Positions 11,201 through 17,637 of a stretch of DNA of 64,000 nucleotides are shown here, piece after piece. The notes beneath the pieces were generated by a model that worked only from the letters and a program-made list of their open reading frames with translations, was not told where the DNA came from and made no database searches. Every line of letters starts with the position of its first letter. The first letter of the stretch is position 1. The stretch lies in contig NZ_KQ976354.1 in the NCBI RefSeq assembly GCF_000346485.2, positions 5,578,457 to 5,642,456 on the forward strand, written 5' to 3'. This DNA comes from Scytonema hofmannii PCC 7110. Its GTDB lineage: Bacteria; Cyanobacteriota; Cyanobacteriia; Cyanobacteriales; Nostocaceae. Position numbers and translations under genes: made by a program.

Positions 11201-11862
11201 AAGACGCAGAAACCTTTGCTGTTAAACTAGCTAACTCTACCAACTCTGAAATTAAAGATACATCAGGAATTGGTACGATCGCTCCTCCAACTGAAATCAT
11301 CGGTACACCTGGGATTGATAACCTCATGGGTACAACAAATAGCGATCGCATCTTTGGACTTGAAGATGATGATGTTATTATTGCTGGATTGGGTGCTGAT
11401 GAGATTGATGCTGGAGATGGCAATGACACAGTCTTTGGGGACTTGATTACTGCTGTAGCAAATACGACCTCTAACACCAGCGATTTGATTAAAGGTGGTA
11501 ACGGGAGCGATCGTATTTATGGTGGTGAGGCTAAGGATTGGCTTTACGGTGAAGCGGGAGACGATCTCCTTTGGGGTAACGATGGTGCTGATGAACTCTG
11601 GGGAGGATTGGGTAGCGACTACCTAACGGGTGGGAAAGGCAATGATATGTTTGTTCTAGCAAGGAATGAAGGTATTGATACCATTAACGATTTCCGTGTA
11701 GGAGAAGATATCATTCGTCTATCAGGTAGCTTAACCTACTCTGCCCTATCAATGGTTCAAGTTCTGAGCAACACTATTATCTTTGACAATGCCAATCAAA
11801 AACATCTGGCAATCTTAACCGGAGTTCAAGCATCCACTTTGAATATTTCAAATTTTATCTAA
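2248..11862 (+). CDS. giant DUF4347 / FG-GAP / cadherin-like / Calx-beta / RTX secreted protein
   Basis: 3204 residues. In order: a DUF4347 domain (about 30-180; IVSHG and LYGCNVASG motifs); seven to eight FG-GAP/VCBS repeats (about 200-540; repeated GDFNxDGxxDL, a calcium-binding loop); long tandem cadherin/Ig-like repeats with the linker (V)NDAPV; two DNRLRE domains (about 675-845 and 1670-1840; AEADAWV, YIRFNL, ENTIAW); Calx-beta repeats (about 2660-3010); and RTX nonapeptides (about 3020-3130; GGxGxDxL type). The RTX repeats and C-terminal block indicate type I secretion without a signal peptide. The role is probably adhesion or cell-surface structure, calcium-dependent. ATG ATG at 2248-2253 is the start. 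No secretion genes are adjacent. Confidence 0.9.
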   Translation: MMNSTEHTTQTYKKNYTQKSVFTNHDTDNLNIVFIDTSVPDYQSLISGVKPGYQIVLLDPTKDGITQITEFLQGGIYQSVHIVSHGAEAKLQLGLTQLNNETLGLYRSQLQQWANALTDAADIFLYGCNVASGEIGQAFVQQLAEITGADVTASEDVTGNAELGGDWDLEVKTGEIESNGAFTREVRNSYKSILPMSFTSFADISGSAPYSVTVGDFNKDGNSDIAVARQSNSVLVLLGDGSGNFNTVDEYTVGATPVFVTTGDFNSDGYLDLVTANSGSNNVSVLLGIGDGSFGTTTNVLVGAIGTNPTSVVTGDFNGDGASDLAVTTNTNKVSVVFRKSDGTYGNPTLYDVGTTPNSIIAADFNGDGKLDLAVANSGSNNIAILLGNGGGVFSNATFSGLGSGVLNPKSIAVSDFNGDGKLDLAVANGSNNVSVLLGNNSGGFGNVINYGVDTSPSSITVGDFNQDGKSDLAVATGSSSGSISLLLGNGSGGFSSTNSVTVGSNPVSVVANDFNQDGKSDLVVANFGSGNFSVLLNESINSAPINTVPSSQSTKEETALTFNNISINDADALNNPVEVILTTSAGTLSLGTTTGINVQGDKTGTVVLLGTVTNINAALNGLSFTPNQNFNGTATIQIKTNDKGNTGADGAKIATNTFSVNVTPVNDAPVLFSNSVTVYAEADAWVDSSDVQANYGSSTALSVNNQSDTQSEAYIRFNLSSLPNGVSNVLTAATFRVTGSTSSGSYTHNLYHINSDTWQENSITWANKPVYQQIQSWLLPFNNGGSIQSQTVDATASVQAELSGSGNKKLSYVINNSSTSGHLVDYYSRESGSSFVPRLELSFSPITLTAIDEDDTQNSGTLVSTIVNGRISDADSAAQRGIAVIGSNNSNGQWQYSIDGVSWTSFSTSLSSSSALLLAADNSTKVRFVPKLNFTGAIANGITFRAWDRTTGSNGGTADTSINGGTTAFSMDIATADIKVNAINDAPVITAPTELTAEEHQPLAIDTSNGAISISDVDAGNQMVAVTLTATNGTMSLNSNAGLLTFTNGDGVEDVSMSFTGTLSNINAALLGMKFYATPNTTDGKIAITVDDLGKTGAGGAKTSDRTVNIKINPVNDAPVNTVPTTLQTTAEETALVFGENQIQISDPDATDKTVEVKLTAANGTLSLASTTEVNITGNTTGQVTVTGTIPKINTVLNSLSFTPALNFNGETTVQITTNDKGNTGAGGEKSDTDTINISVSPVNDAPVILSNSVTVKTAITEDDTNNNGVLVSEITTGNVNDPDAGALQGIAIVKTNNTNGQWQYSTDGGSSWNEFGTVSTSQALLLSSDPSTKVRFLPNANFTGNISDGITFHAWDQTDGFNGGKFDVSVNGLTTPFSSTTATAAFTVSPVNDDPVINSPVQLTADEDTPLVIDASNGVISIADVDAGDSSLVSVTLNAINGTLSLNGTKEGLVFTSNGSDGIEDATMTFTGTIANINTALLGMKFHPNLNSVLEGKIDITVDDKGNTGSGGAKTATSSVIVKINPVNDAPVNTVPTVLQTTNEDMVLVFSAAKGNQIQIGDLDAEENLENKDVQVMLAATNGTLTLANFDGITATGDSTSSITLTGRVPNINTALNGLSFTPFQNYSGVAEIKVTTNDQGNTGAGGAKIDEDTIKIAVNPFNDAPVLVSDTVTVYAEADAWVNSSSPSKNYGSDTTLKVRGVQNGSQQTYLRFNLASLPNGLASVLKTATFQMSGSSSEFGNEDYHSIYFVSNDTWTENTIAWKDKPAYQTQALGTWAIAYNGFQQHAVDVSSQFLTELSGDKKISLVVNHIDFNKPGLVYNYQSRENQTDVPQLTLALNPISVAAIDEDNTNNEGTLVSAIIAGRVLDTDPQALQGIAVLAKDNTNGKWQYSTDGTWIDFGNLSESAARLLAADDKTKVRFVPNTNFTGAIAQGISFRIWDRTNGSNGGISDTTNNGGSTSFSSAIAHAEINVKAVNDTPIINVPAKKTIKEDTTLVFAQTGGVISIGDVDLGDSNPLEVEVTLKVVNGNGIVSLNDTSGLSVTSGNGAENMTLTGTIASINTALASMQFLPKSNFFGTETVEITVNDKGNIGSGGAKTITNSVSIDVQSINDAPVNTVLNKELTTLEDTPIVFSGNNLISISDLDAGNQPVQVTLTATNGTLTLSSTNQLTFLYGSDGISDTGMVFEGTIANINTALAGMTFNPTPEISGAASVKITTSDLGNSGSPNTPDADEVLTATDTININIQSVNDSPLNQVPGKLTTDEDKPIIFSKENNNLISISDADAGSNSVQVTLVVTNGTVSLSGTTGLSFLNGNSDGQNNASMTFTGTLADINTALAGMSFNPTPNYSSSTPATIEMTTDDLGNSGGPNATDKDTIEIAINSFNDAPVHTFPNEVTTQEDTAFIFSGEQLISVSDADAGSNQVEVTLTATKGNLSLSGTAGLFITTGDGINDETIIFKGTLDHINAALAGMTFNPAANVFGEGGVTITTNDLGNTGGSAVTVTNTVKIIIEPINEPPVNSVPITAQSTIANTPLVFSQATNNRISISDIDALNNPVKVTLTATHGNLSLNANSITKLDFSQGAGDGTNDVSMTFTGTIDDINAALEGIKFNPEADFSGAGKVEILTNDRGYTGKEGEFGALTDNDFIDITITPVISITAFDAVANELGSEPGTFRISRTGTIGNLTVNFAIDNASTASVNDYTLNLSDQNKLSVEILDGQSFVDVILTPNDDTLPEGEESLQFNLVAGSGYVLDTAKSNAQIIIAANDAITYDIASNLAPNNSINEDDTGVKTLTFTVTRSGGIGIASQVNYALQGTAEFGSDYNNIQVTGGTPAKTGTLNFAVGETTKTITVDVLGDKTFEETETLAVALSDPHPTEAPASATITTNLAVVQITNDDSFSGIFIDDVTVNEGNTATFNVILSNPSYQKITVDYSIVDESTTANSDYTATPLTGTLTFNPGDTSKTIGVTALVDGQFEDAETFAVKLANSTNSEIKDTSGIGTIAPPTEIIGTPGIDNLMGTTNSDRIFGLEDDDVIIAGLGADEIDAGDGNDTVFGDLITAVANTTSNTSDLIKGGNGSDRIYGGEAKDWLYGEAGDDLLWGNDGADELWGGLGSDYLTGGKGNDMFVLARNEGIDTINDFRVGEDIIRLSGSLTYSALSMVQVLSNTIIFDNANQKHLAILTGVQASTLNISNFI

Positions 11863-11883
11863 AAAATCTAATAGTTAAAAAAT

Positions 11884-11998
11884 ACCTTTAAAAATTCTTT
11901 TGTCTGCAAAATGTCGTCAAGAATTTTAAAGGTTGAAGACAAAGTTACCCAAAGATTTTAAAATACTTTTGAGAGTTAAAAAATCTTTTGGTAACTTT
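11884..11998. repeat. two consecutive long inverted repeats downstream of the giant gene
   Basis: First dyad: arms 11884-11899 and 11919-11933 (ACCTTTAAAAATTCTT against AAGAATTTTAAAGGT). Second dyad: arms 11941-11959 and 11980-11998 (AAAGTTACC.AAAGATTTT against AAAATCTTTTGGTAACTTT). Both are AT-rich. They start 22 bases after the stop codon and may end the transcript or protect its 3' end. Function is inferred from position. Confidence 0.5.
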
Positions 11999-12088
11999 GG
12001 AATTGATTCCATGACTAGAAGTAAAAAGGGTGATATATCTATTAGTTTAAGAAATGGCAACCATCAGCTTTACTGGAGATATAACCTA

Positions 12089-12246
12089 CCTTCCGCACCC
12101 TAAAGTGTCACACTACGAATTTTGAACGTTTGAGGATTTGGGGTTAGTGATCGCCATCGCCATTTTCCCATTTTTGTATAAAATACAGCCTTTATAGTTA
12201 GTAAAAATCCGAAAAAACCGATTATGACAGTAGGGGGTGCGGAAGG
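12089..12246. mobile_element. MITE-like insertion with 12-bp terminal inverted repeats
   Basis: CCTTCCGCACCC (12089-12100) is mirrored by GGGTGCGGAAGG (12235-12246). Similarity extends inward (AGTGTCACA against ACTGTCATA when aligned). The 158-bp insert holds no open frame and splits the integrase gene. No clear target duplication is visible. This is a non-autonomous element whose parent transposase family cannot be named from sequence alone. Confidence 0.65.
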
Positions 12247-13401
12247 GGGGATATAAAGGAAAAAAGTTTTACTTATCTCCAGGACTATCGGAATCCAAAG
12301 TTAATGCGATCGCGGTAAATAAATTAGCAAATGAAATTAAGATTGATATACTTTTCGGAAACTTTGATGAAACGTTAAAAAAATATAAACCAGAAAAACT
12401 AATTAATAAAGTTAGCGAAAATAGTAAAAATTTTGATATAGATTCGCGGTTTAATCGTCTAATAATATCCCGTGGAATCACATCTCAAATCACCATAAAA
12501 GTTTATCAAGCTGCTATCAAATATTTTATTTTTTTTTCATGATCAAAATGAAGTTAATGATTTAAACGATTTGCAAAAATTCGTACAACATCTGAAAGAT
12601 AACGATCTAAGTTTAGTAACCATTAAATCTTATGTTATAAAACTAGCTGCAATATACAATAATACAGAAATTTTGGAAGAAATTAAAAAGCAAATCAAGT
12701 TAAATCCAGTTCAACCAAAACCTTTCACTAAAGAAGAAGTTTTTAGAATTATATAAAATTGTCCAAACAATTATAGAAACTTTGTAAAATTCCTATTCTA
12801 TAGTGGTTGCAGAATAGGTGAGGCTATTAATTTAAAATGGGAAAATGTTTCTGAAGATTTCTCAGCAGTTTGGATATTAGCCGAAAAGACTAAAAAAGCT
12901 AGAAAATTGATTCTATCCGAAGAATTAAAAAATATTATTCTTGATTCCTCAGAAAGAGGTAAATCTGATATTTACGTTTTTACATCACCCAAAGGTTTCC
13001 GAATTGACAATCGAAATTTTTGGAAGCAGGTTTGGAAACCTTTACTTAAAAAATTAAACATAGAACATCGAAAACCTTACTATACTAGAGCGACCATGAT
13101 AAGTCATTCTCTGAAGGCTGGAGTAAGTCCTCTAAAGCTTGGCATGAATATTGAGAATGCTTTAATATCATTCGGATATGATGAGAAAAAATACGCTGAC
13201 TCTTATCAAGCTAGTCAAAACTTAAGCGCTTTAAGAGCAGTTAGCTTGAATAGTGAAAATAGACTAATTTATGCTACTACCAGTGATGTGATCGGAATTT
13301 TAGAAACTTCAGTATCAATCGATAATTCGATTAGTCCTCTAAAGTTTGGATTCTTAGAGGACAATTCGTTTAACTGGGAACCTCAAAAAGCGATATATCT
13401 A

Positions 13402-13525
13402 GAGCGCCGGTACAGAAATCACAAAAACCCGGTAACTTCATCGTTGAGCATACGAGATATCAAGCTTTCCAACAGAGAGAAACCGGGTTTTTTGCCTTCT
13501 TTTTGAATACTGTACCGGCGCTCTA
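13402..13525. mobile_element. MITE-like insertion flanked by TA, IS630/mariner style
   Basis: Termini CTAGAGCGCCGGTACAG (13399-13415) and CTGTACCGGCGCTCTAG (13510-13526) are perfect inverted repeats. A second inner dyad (AAACCCGGT/ACCGGGTTT) lies inside. Deleting 124 bp between the duplicated TA dinucleotides joins codons TAT CTA GGG AAT and keeps the integrase frame open, which directly supports insertion with TA duplication. That target is typical of IS630/Tc1-mariner elements. Confidence 0.75.
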
Positions 13526-13702
13526 GGGAATGATGGAACTTTAACCCAAAGTACGTCTAATACTGAAGTAAAGATTGGTTTTCCCCTGAGTACTATTAAA
13601 ATGTTTGTATACTTAAAATCTGAATAATTTCTCAAATAAATGTTAAAAACTAGATTTTTTTGGGAATAATATAACAGTTAATCTTTCAAGGAAAGTCTAG
13701 TT

Positions 13703-14002
13703 ATGATGGATAGAGTAATATACGGAAAATTACTTAGAACTATTGAAGACTTACAAAATTTTCAACGAGAAGGTTATGATTACATTCTTAACACTACAAC
13801 TAATAAATTACATAAGTGCAGTGATTTTGAAGGTTCGCATAATCTTTTATACGCGAATTTAGAAAATTTTATAGGTATTAGTAATCTAGGAGTTATACTT
13901 ATTGACAAATTAGAAGATGGTGCAATAATTCCAATTTTTGACCAAAATACTGGAATATATATAGGAAATTATATTCTCAATAAATGTGAATATTGTTTTT
14001 AA
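13703..14002 (+). CDS. small hypothetical protein
   Basis: 99 residues, preceded by the good ribosome-binding site AAGGAAAG 9 bases upstream. The protein is acidic and rich in Asn/Tyr/Ile with no membrane segment; it ends with a CEYC motif. I do not recognise a family. It is followed by a hairpin terminator at 14057-14083. Codon use is AT-rich like the neighbouring integrase relic, suggesting the same acquired segment. Confidence 0.55.
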   Translation: MMDRVIYGKLLRTIEDLQNFQREGYDYILNTTTNKLHKCSDFEGSHNLLYANLENFIGISNLGVILIDKLEDGAIIPIFDQNTGIYIGNYILNKCEYCF

Positions 14003-14056
14003 TCATTTATAAAACCCTCCTAATATCTTCAACACTGCCAATAGTCGGTAATATCC

Positions 14057-14083
14057 CCCCAATACCTGTTTGTGATATTGGGG
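14057..14083. terminator. intrinsic-terminator-like hairpin
   Basis: CCCCAATA (14057-14064) pairs with TATTGGGG (14076-14083) and is followed by AGTTATTTT on the plus strand. It sits between two convergent small genes (ending 14002 and 14105), so it may serve both. Confidence 0.55.
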
Positions 14084-14104
14084 AGTTATTTTAAGTAATT
14101 TGAG

Positions 14105-14350
14105 TTACAAAAAAAGATTCATGTTTAAATCAACACAATTAGTCTTTGATAAACCTTCAACTTTTTCAAGTATGTGTTTTGGTGAATCATCTGAAAATTC
14201 AATTTTATAACCATAAGTAATGTCATCATTACCAATATTTTCGTGTATCTTCCATTTCAATTCTTCTAACTCATCAATTGGTATACCTAATTCAAAAGCT
14301 AAACGTTCCATAAATCTTTTATCTTGATAATCTTCAAATTGTTCTTTCAT
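14105..14350 (-). CDS. small hypothetical protein
   Basis: 81 residues, acidic, predicted mostly helical at the N-terminus (MKEQFEDYQDKRFMERLAFE) and then strand-like. It is convergent with the 13703-14002 gene. No recognised domain. The ribosome-binding site is weak, so the call rests on frame length and ordinary composition. Confidence 0.45.
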   Translation of the reverse strand: MKEQFEDYQDKRFMERLAFELGIPIDELEELKWKIHENIGNDDITYGYKIEFSDDSPKHILEKVEGLSKTNCVDLNMNLFL

Positions 14351-14777
14351 ATATCATTCATCGAGAGATAACTCGTTTAGTATTCCCAGTTTTTATTAAA
14401 AACGAACATTCCCATACATATTAGACACCTCCCCTATACTCCTTCTTCTTTATCAACTAACCATAGAATAGTACAAATAATAGTACAAATAATAGTATAA
14501 ACTTGTTATATTTCTTAATACTCTGTTAGCTTTCGGATGGTTAGTAGCATGGTTTGCAGTCATGTCCGAATGATTCCCGGTAAAGTTTAGCGATCGCACA
14601 AAAGCGCAAATTATTTATTCTGGCATCTCCACAAGTCCTTCATTTTGTTGCTGTAACCTGAATAGTATGAACTGCCAAGGAAACTTGAGACAGATTCATT
14701 TATATGTAACTTCTAAATTTAACCACTGGGAATATATAAAGCTCTGCATTCTGGAAATATAAGCCAACCTTTTTTTG

Positions 14778-14808
14778 ATGCTCTGCTAAACACAGAGCAT
14801 TTTTTTTT
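14778..14808 (+). terminator. strong rho-independent terminator without an obvious gene
   Basis: ATGCTCTG (14778-14785) pairs with CAGAGCAT (14793-14800), followed immediately by a run of eight to nine T. The nearest plus-strand gene ends 776 bases upstream. The 14351-14777 interval contains only AT-rich DNA, including a direct repeat of AATAGTACAA at 14470-14490. The terminator could therefore end an unannotated small RNA. Confidence 0.6.
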
Positions 14809-14839
14809 AACTTTGCATGGCTGCAAATGGTTCATGTAG

Positions 14840-15043
14840 TTATTGGTACTTTAGACTACCATCTTCATTGTACTCAAGCTCGTGATACTTACCGCCTAAC
14901 CCTAAATCATACAAACAACGTTGATAATTTTTAGAACCCATATCAAATGGATTGACTCTATTCAATTTCGCCCATTCAGCTATCCTTAATTGGTTGGTTA
15001 AACCAGAAGAATCACTCACGAATTTTATAAGGTTATCAAACAT
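14840..15043 (-). CDS. small hypothetical protein
   Basis: 67 residues reading MFDNLIKFVSDSSGL and onward, with a WAKLNRVNPFDMG segment. No recognised family. It lies 102 bases downstream of the HsdR-N-type nuclease on the same strand and could share its transcript. Function unknown. Confidence 0.45.
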   Translation of the reverse strand: MFDNLIKFVSDSSGLTNQLRIAEWAKLNRVNPFDMGSKNYQRCLYDLGLGGKYHELEYNEDGSLKYQ

Positions 15044-15145
15044 TTACTTCCTCTGAATATGGACTTAATAATTCCCAAGCGGTTGCAAGCTACCAAAACT
15101 CACCACAACTTAAACAAAATTGGTTAAATTTTGAAAACTCAGTTT

Positions 15146-16261
15146 TCAAAATTCGCTGATATTATGTATCGGAGATTCAAAGTTTTCTCCTTCAGTCAAA
15201 AACTTTGCTCTGTCCTTTAAAATATTTGCAACTTTATAAATATCATTTAGAGTTGCAATTGGATGTTTGACTTCATTATTATCAACATCCATTATTCCAA
15301 TGTGTTTTTTACCACCATTAAACCTTAATCTACATACTGTTTTTCTATTTCCAGTGTCAACATTAATACTGAAGTATGCACGGTTATCTTTGCATTGGAT
15401 GCGATTCACGTCTATGACTTCTCTCAAAATTGCTTCGACAATATGAAAAGCTTTTATTTTTTCGTTGGATGAACTATTATCTGTTATTACACTTTTTTGA
15501 TTTTCTATAAAATCTTTCGTTTCTGGCTCTTTTTCATCTAAATCAGGAGGATTAATTACATCTTTTATTTTTTTGGTAATTCTTTCTTCAAAGTAGTCTT
15601 CTACAGACTGTTTTACTAAATCTGTAAATTTATCTATGACTGAAGTTGTTAAATTTTTACTATAAACTTGGCTGGCGAAAAACTTAACAAAATCAATAGA
15701 AGGATTATTTAATTGTTCTGACAACAATCTTTTTATTTCTTTTGTATAAAGCATATTTATAGCAAAGTTTTTCATACCTTGCGGATTAAATTCTGCTTTA
15801 GAGAATTTTTTTAAAACATTAACTGAAGATTTGGTTATTTCCTCTAAGTTAAATTCAAAAAAAGGTTTATCATCCATTATATTGTCTTTATCAATATCGG
15901 TATAAAATTGATATAATATTCCATTAGTTAATATTGCGAATCTAACAGCAGTGGCATTGAAATACTTGAATAACTGGGAGCTATGCTTTGGATGTTCTAA
16001 TCCTTCATGACAACATTTACATTCAATAAGAATAACTGGTTCAGTGTTTATTTTGATTGCATAGTCAACCTTTTCTCCTTTTAAGCCAGGGGACGCGGCT
16101 ACAAACTCTGGCTCCACCTCACCAACATCGAACACATTGTATCCTAAAGCTTTAATTAGAGGTAATATAAAAGCTGTTTTCGTAGCTTCTTCATTTTTTA
16201 CAAGACTTTTTTGCTTCTGTACATTTTGAGAAAGTTGCTTTATTTCATCACTAAAGTCCAT
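15146..16261 (-). CDS. type I restriction HsdR-N-terminal-like nuclease domain protein
   Basis: 371 residues. The N-terminal 150 residues match the HsdR N-terminal/PD-(D/E)xK fold: KTAFILPLIKALGYNVFDVGEVEPEF, then VDYAIKI (Asp) and PVILIECK (Glu-x-Lys), which supply the catalytic triad. The middle region is helical. The C-terminal 110 residues look like a separate alpha/beta domain (VDVNRIQCKDNRAYFSI). There is no helicase domain and no adjacent hsdM or hsdS, so this is a stand-alone protein of the kind found in prophages and defence regions. The neighbouring integrase, ISAs1 and ParB relics support an acquired segment. That it cuts foreign DNA is inferred. Confidence 0.75.
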   Translation of the reverse strand: MDFSDEIKQLSQNVQKQKSLVKNEEATKTAFILPLIKALGYNVFDVGEVEPEFVAASPGLKGEKVDYAIKINTEPVILIECKCCHEGLEHPKHSSQLFKYFNATAVRFAILTNGILYQFYTDIDKDNIMDDKPFFEFNLEEITKSSVNVLKKFSKAEFNPQGMKNFAINMLYTKEIKRLLSEQLNNPSIDFVKFFASQVYSKNLTTSVIDKFTDLVKQSVEDYFEERITKKIKDVINPPDLDEKEPETKDFIENQKSVITDNSSSNEKIKAFHIVEAILREVIDVNRIQCKDNRAYFSINVDTGNRKTVCRLRFNGGKKHIGIMDVDNNEVKHPIATLNDIYKVANILKDRAKFLTEGENFESPIHNISEF

Positions 16262-16429
16262 AGGTTTTTATTTTTATATAGTAAATTAATATAGGCTATA
16301 AACAATTTCAAAATGTAATACAAATATCCGGAAATATATCTATTTATTATGCTTATAACAAGATTTTTATAATTACAATCCGCTTTCTTTATTTTATAAA
16401 ATTATCTACAACCAGAATTAAATTTAGAA

Positions 16430-16528
16430 AATGAAGACGCTTGCCGCATCCGTACTGGTCATGCTCCACAAAACTTATCATTGCTGCGTCGAATTGCAAT
16501 TAATGCATTACCTTGTTGCAATCGTTAA
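16430..16528 (+). pseudogene. ISAs1-family transposase, C-terminal relic
   Basis: Thirty-two codons, ending at TAA 16526-16528, read CRIRTGHAPQNLSLLRRIAI followed by NAL. This is the conserved C-terminus of ISAs1-family transposases. Nothing upstream belongs to the transposase, so it is a terminal fragment. Confidence 0.7.
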
Positions 16529-16650
16529 AGCGCAGTAATCGTCAAAAATCGAATCGGGCGGCTATGGATAACAACTATATGTTGACGATTCTTGCTGCTT
16601 GTTTATCTCATCATAATCATGAACCCTCAGAAGCCCCTTGTCAATAAGTT

Positions 16651-16932
16651 TTGAGATGCGCTTACCCTGGTGTTAAAGATGATAAACAGTGCAAATCTCT
16701 GTTAAAGATTGCTGTTAGTGAGAATTTGTCTTTGAGTCAAATTAAGGAAAAAATTGCCAATCTGAAAACAGAGACAAAAGAAGAAAAGAAGGGTGCGGAT
16801 CGGGCTGTTGCTTATTCGCAACGTCTAAAAAATATTTATACGAAAGCGAAAAAGATAAAATCCTTGGATTAGAAGCAACAGCGGGAATTGGATGACCTAT
16901 TGAAAAAGCTGGAAGAAATATTTCAAAGTTAA
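16651..16932 (+). pseudogene. ParB/Spo0J-family partition protein, C-terminal relic
   Basis: The frame gives GVKDDKQCKSLLKIAVSENL, then SLSQIKEKI, a Lys-rich linker, a TAG at 16870-16872, and a closing helix QQRELDDLLKKLEEIFQS to the TAA at 16930-16932. The first part resembles the end of cyanobacterial ParB-like proteins, where IxGxKDDxQRxxLL is followed by LSLSQIKE. No nuclease or HTH domain is present upstream. This plasmid-type gene fits past integration of a plasmid or mobile element. Confidence 0.55.
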
Positions 16933-17025
16933 CTTGCGTCGTGCCATATTAAAAATTTTCACGCCGAGAAATTCCGAATCAGACGCTCTTTTCCTTTGGC
17001 TGCAGAGTTTTCTATTCTTCCTGGG

Positions 17026-17334
17026 CTATTGCAAGCGTTCGCGCCACTTTGAAGGGTCTTGGCGGCTATCGAAAACGGCATACACAACAATTTCAGTATC
17101 CGTTTCTTCGTAGAGAACGGCGTAAGGGAAGCGTCGAATGACTGCTCTGCGATAGCCTTTGTACAAAACCTGGTATAGTTTCGGATTGCGATGGATGGAC
17201 TGGATGCACGCATCGACTGCGGTTAGAAATTCTCGCCCCAAGCCGATCCGTCTGCTTTCGTACCAGAAATATGCCTGATCTGAATCTTCCTCGGCTTCTG
17301 GTGTGAGGACGACAGGTTTAGCCATGCCGCTCAA
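17026..17334 (-). CDS. ParE/RelE-type toxin
   Basis: 102 residues. It has the ParE-family pattern: LTPEAEEDSDQAYFWYE, GREFLTAVDACIQSI, and the C-terminal strands RRFPYAVLYEE and IVVYAVFDSRQDPSKW. Such toxins inhibit DNA gyrase or cleave mRNA and are neutralised by the preceding antitoxin. It overlaps the antitoxin gene by 17 bases, so the two are translationally coupled. A start at the internal Met (MAKPVVL) is equally plausible. Confidence 0.85.
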   Translation of the reverse strand: MSGMAKPVVLTPEAEEDSDQAYFWYESRRIGLGREFLTAVDACIQSIHRNPKLYQVLYKGYRRAVIRRFPYAVLYEETDTEIVVYAVFDSRQDPSKWRERLQ

Positions 17335-17533
17335 TGATTCGGCGTTTCACGTCATCCCATGAGCGCCCAGAACCAGGGTTCGTCTCATAAATGGCTTTTC
17401 GGCGATCGAGTTCCTGCTTCTGCCATTCAGAAAGGGGAATATCCTCGACACTGAGGCTGTCCCACAGGTCTTGCGCCAGCAAAAGCCGTTCGGAAGGGCT
17501 AAGATTGAAAAGCGCTGCGTGTTTTTCGTTCAT
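17318..17533 (-). CDS. addiction-module antitoxin (PF09720 type)
   Basis: 71 residues from ATG 17533. The pattern LSPSERLLLAQDLWDSL followed by PLSEWQKQELDRR and the SGRSWDDVKRRI tail is the short unstable antitoxin family that pairs with ParE/RelE toxins. A TTG start 15 bases upstream is possible, but family members start MNEK-like. It is the first gene of a two-gene operon with the toxin at 17026. Confidence 0.85.
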   Translation of the reverse strand: MNEKHAALFNLSPSERLLLAQDLWDSLSVEDIPLSEWQKQELDRRKAIYETNPGSGRSWDDVKRRIIERHG

Positions 17534-17637
17534 AGGGACTACCAACAATTATCCTCACATTATACATCACGCATGTTTATGGATCGCGATCTGCTGGCGT
17601 AACCGCCAGACATCACGTTTCTGCTGGGCGATCGCAA

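Larger units (their letters stand above)
12011..13627 (+). pseudogene. tyrosine recombinase / phage-type integrase, multiply disrupted
   Basis: The N-terminus (ATG at 12011, ending HQLYWRYNLP) resumes at about 12248 as GGYKGKKFYLSPGL, the arm-binding region of cyanobacterial integrases. The catalytic half follows: YSGCRIGEAINLKW (box I Arg) and YYTRATMISHSLKAGV (box II, with the usual RH degenerate). Four lesions are visible: a MITE at 12089-12246, a frameshift in the T-run at 12531-12540, a TAA at 12754-12756, and a second MITE at 13402-13525. Removing the second MITE restores one frame to the TAA at 13625-13627. The catalytic Tyr is not evident. It is probably the relic of an integrated element. 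Confidence 0.7.

Noticed and set aside
2248-11862. Giant protein as a polyketide or non-ribosomal peptide synthase
   Set aside because: No ketosynthase, adenylation or carrier motifs; all domains are extracellular repeat types.
12237-12542. Separate 101-codon gene inside the integrase region
   Set aside because: Its start lies in the right end of the MITE and its sequence continues the integrase; it is a fragment, not a gene.
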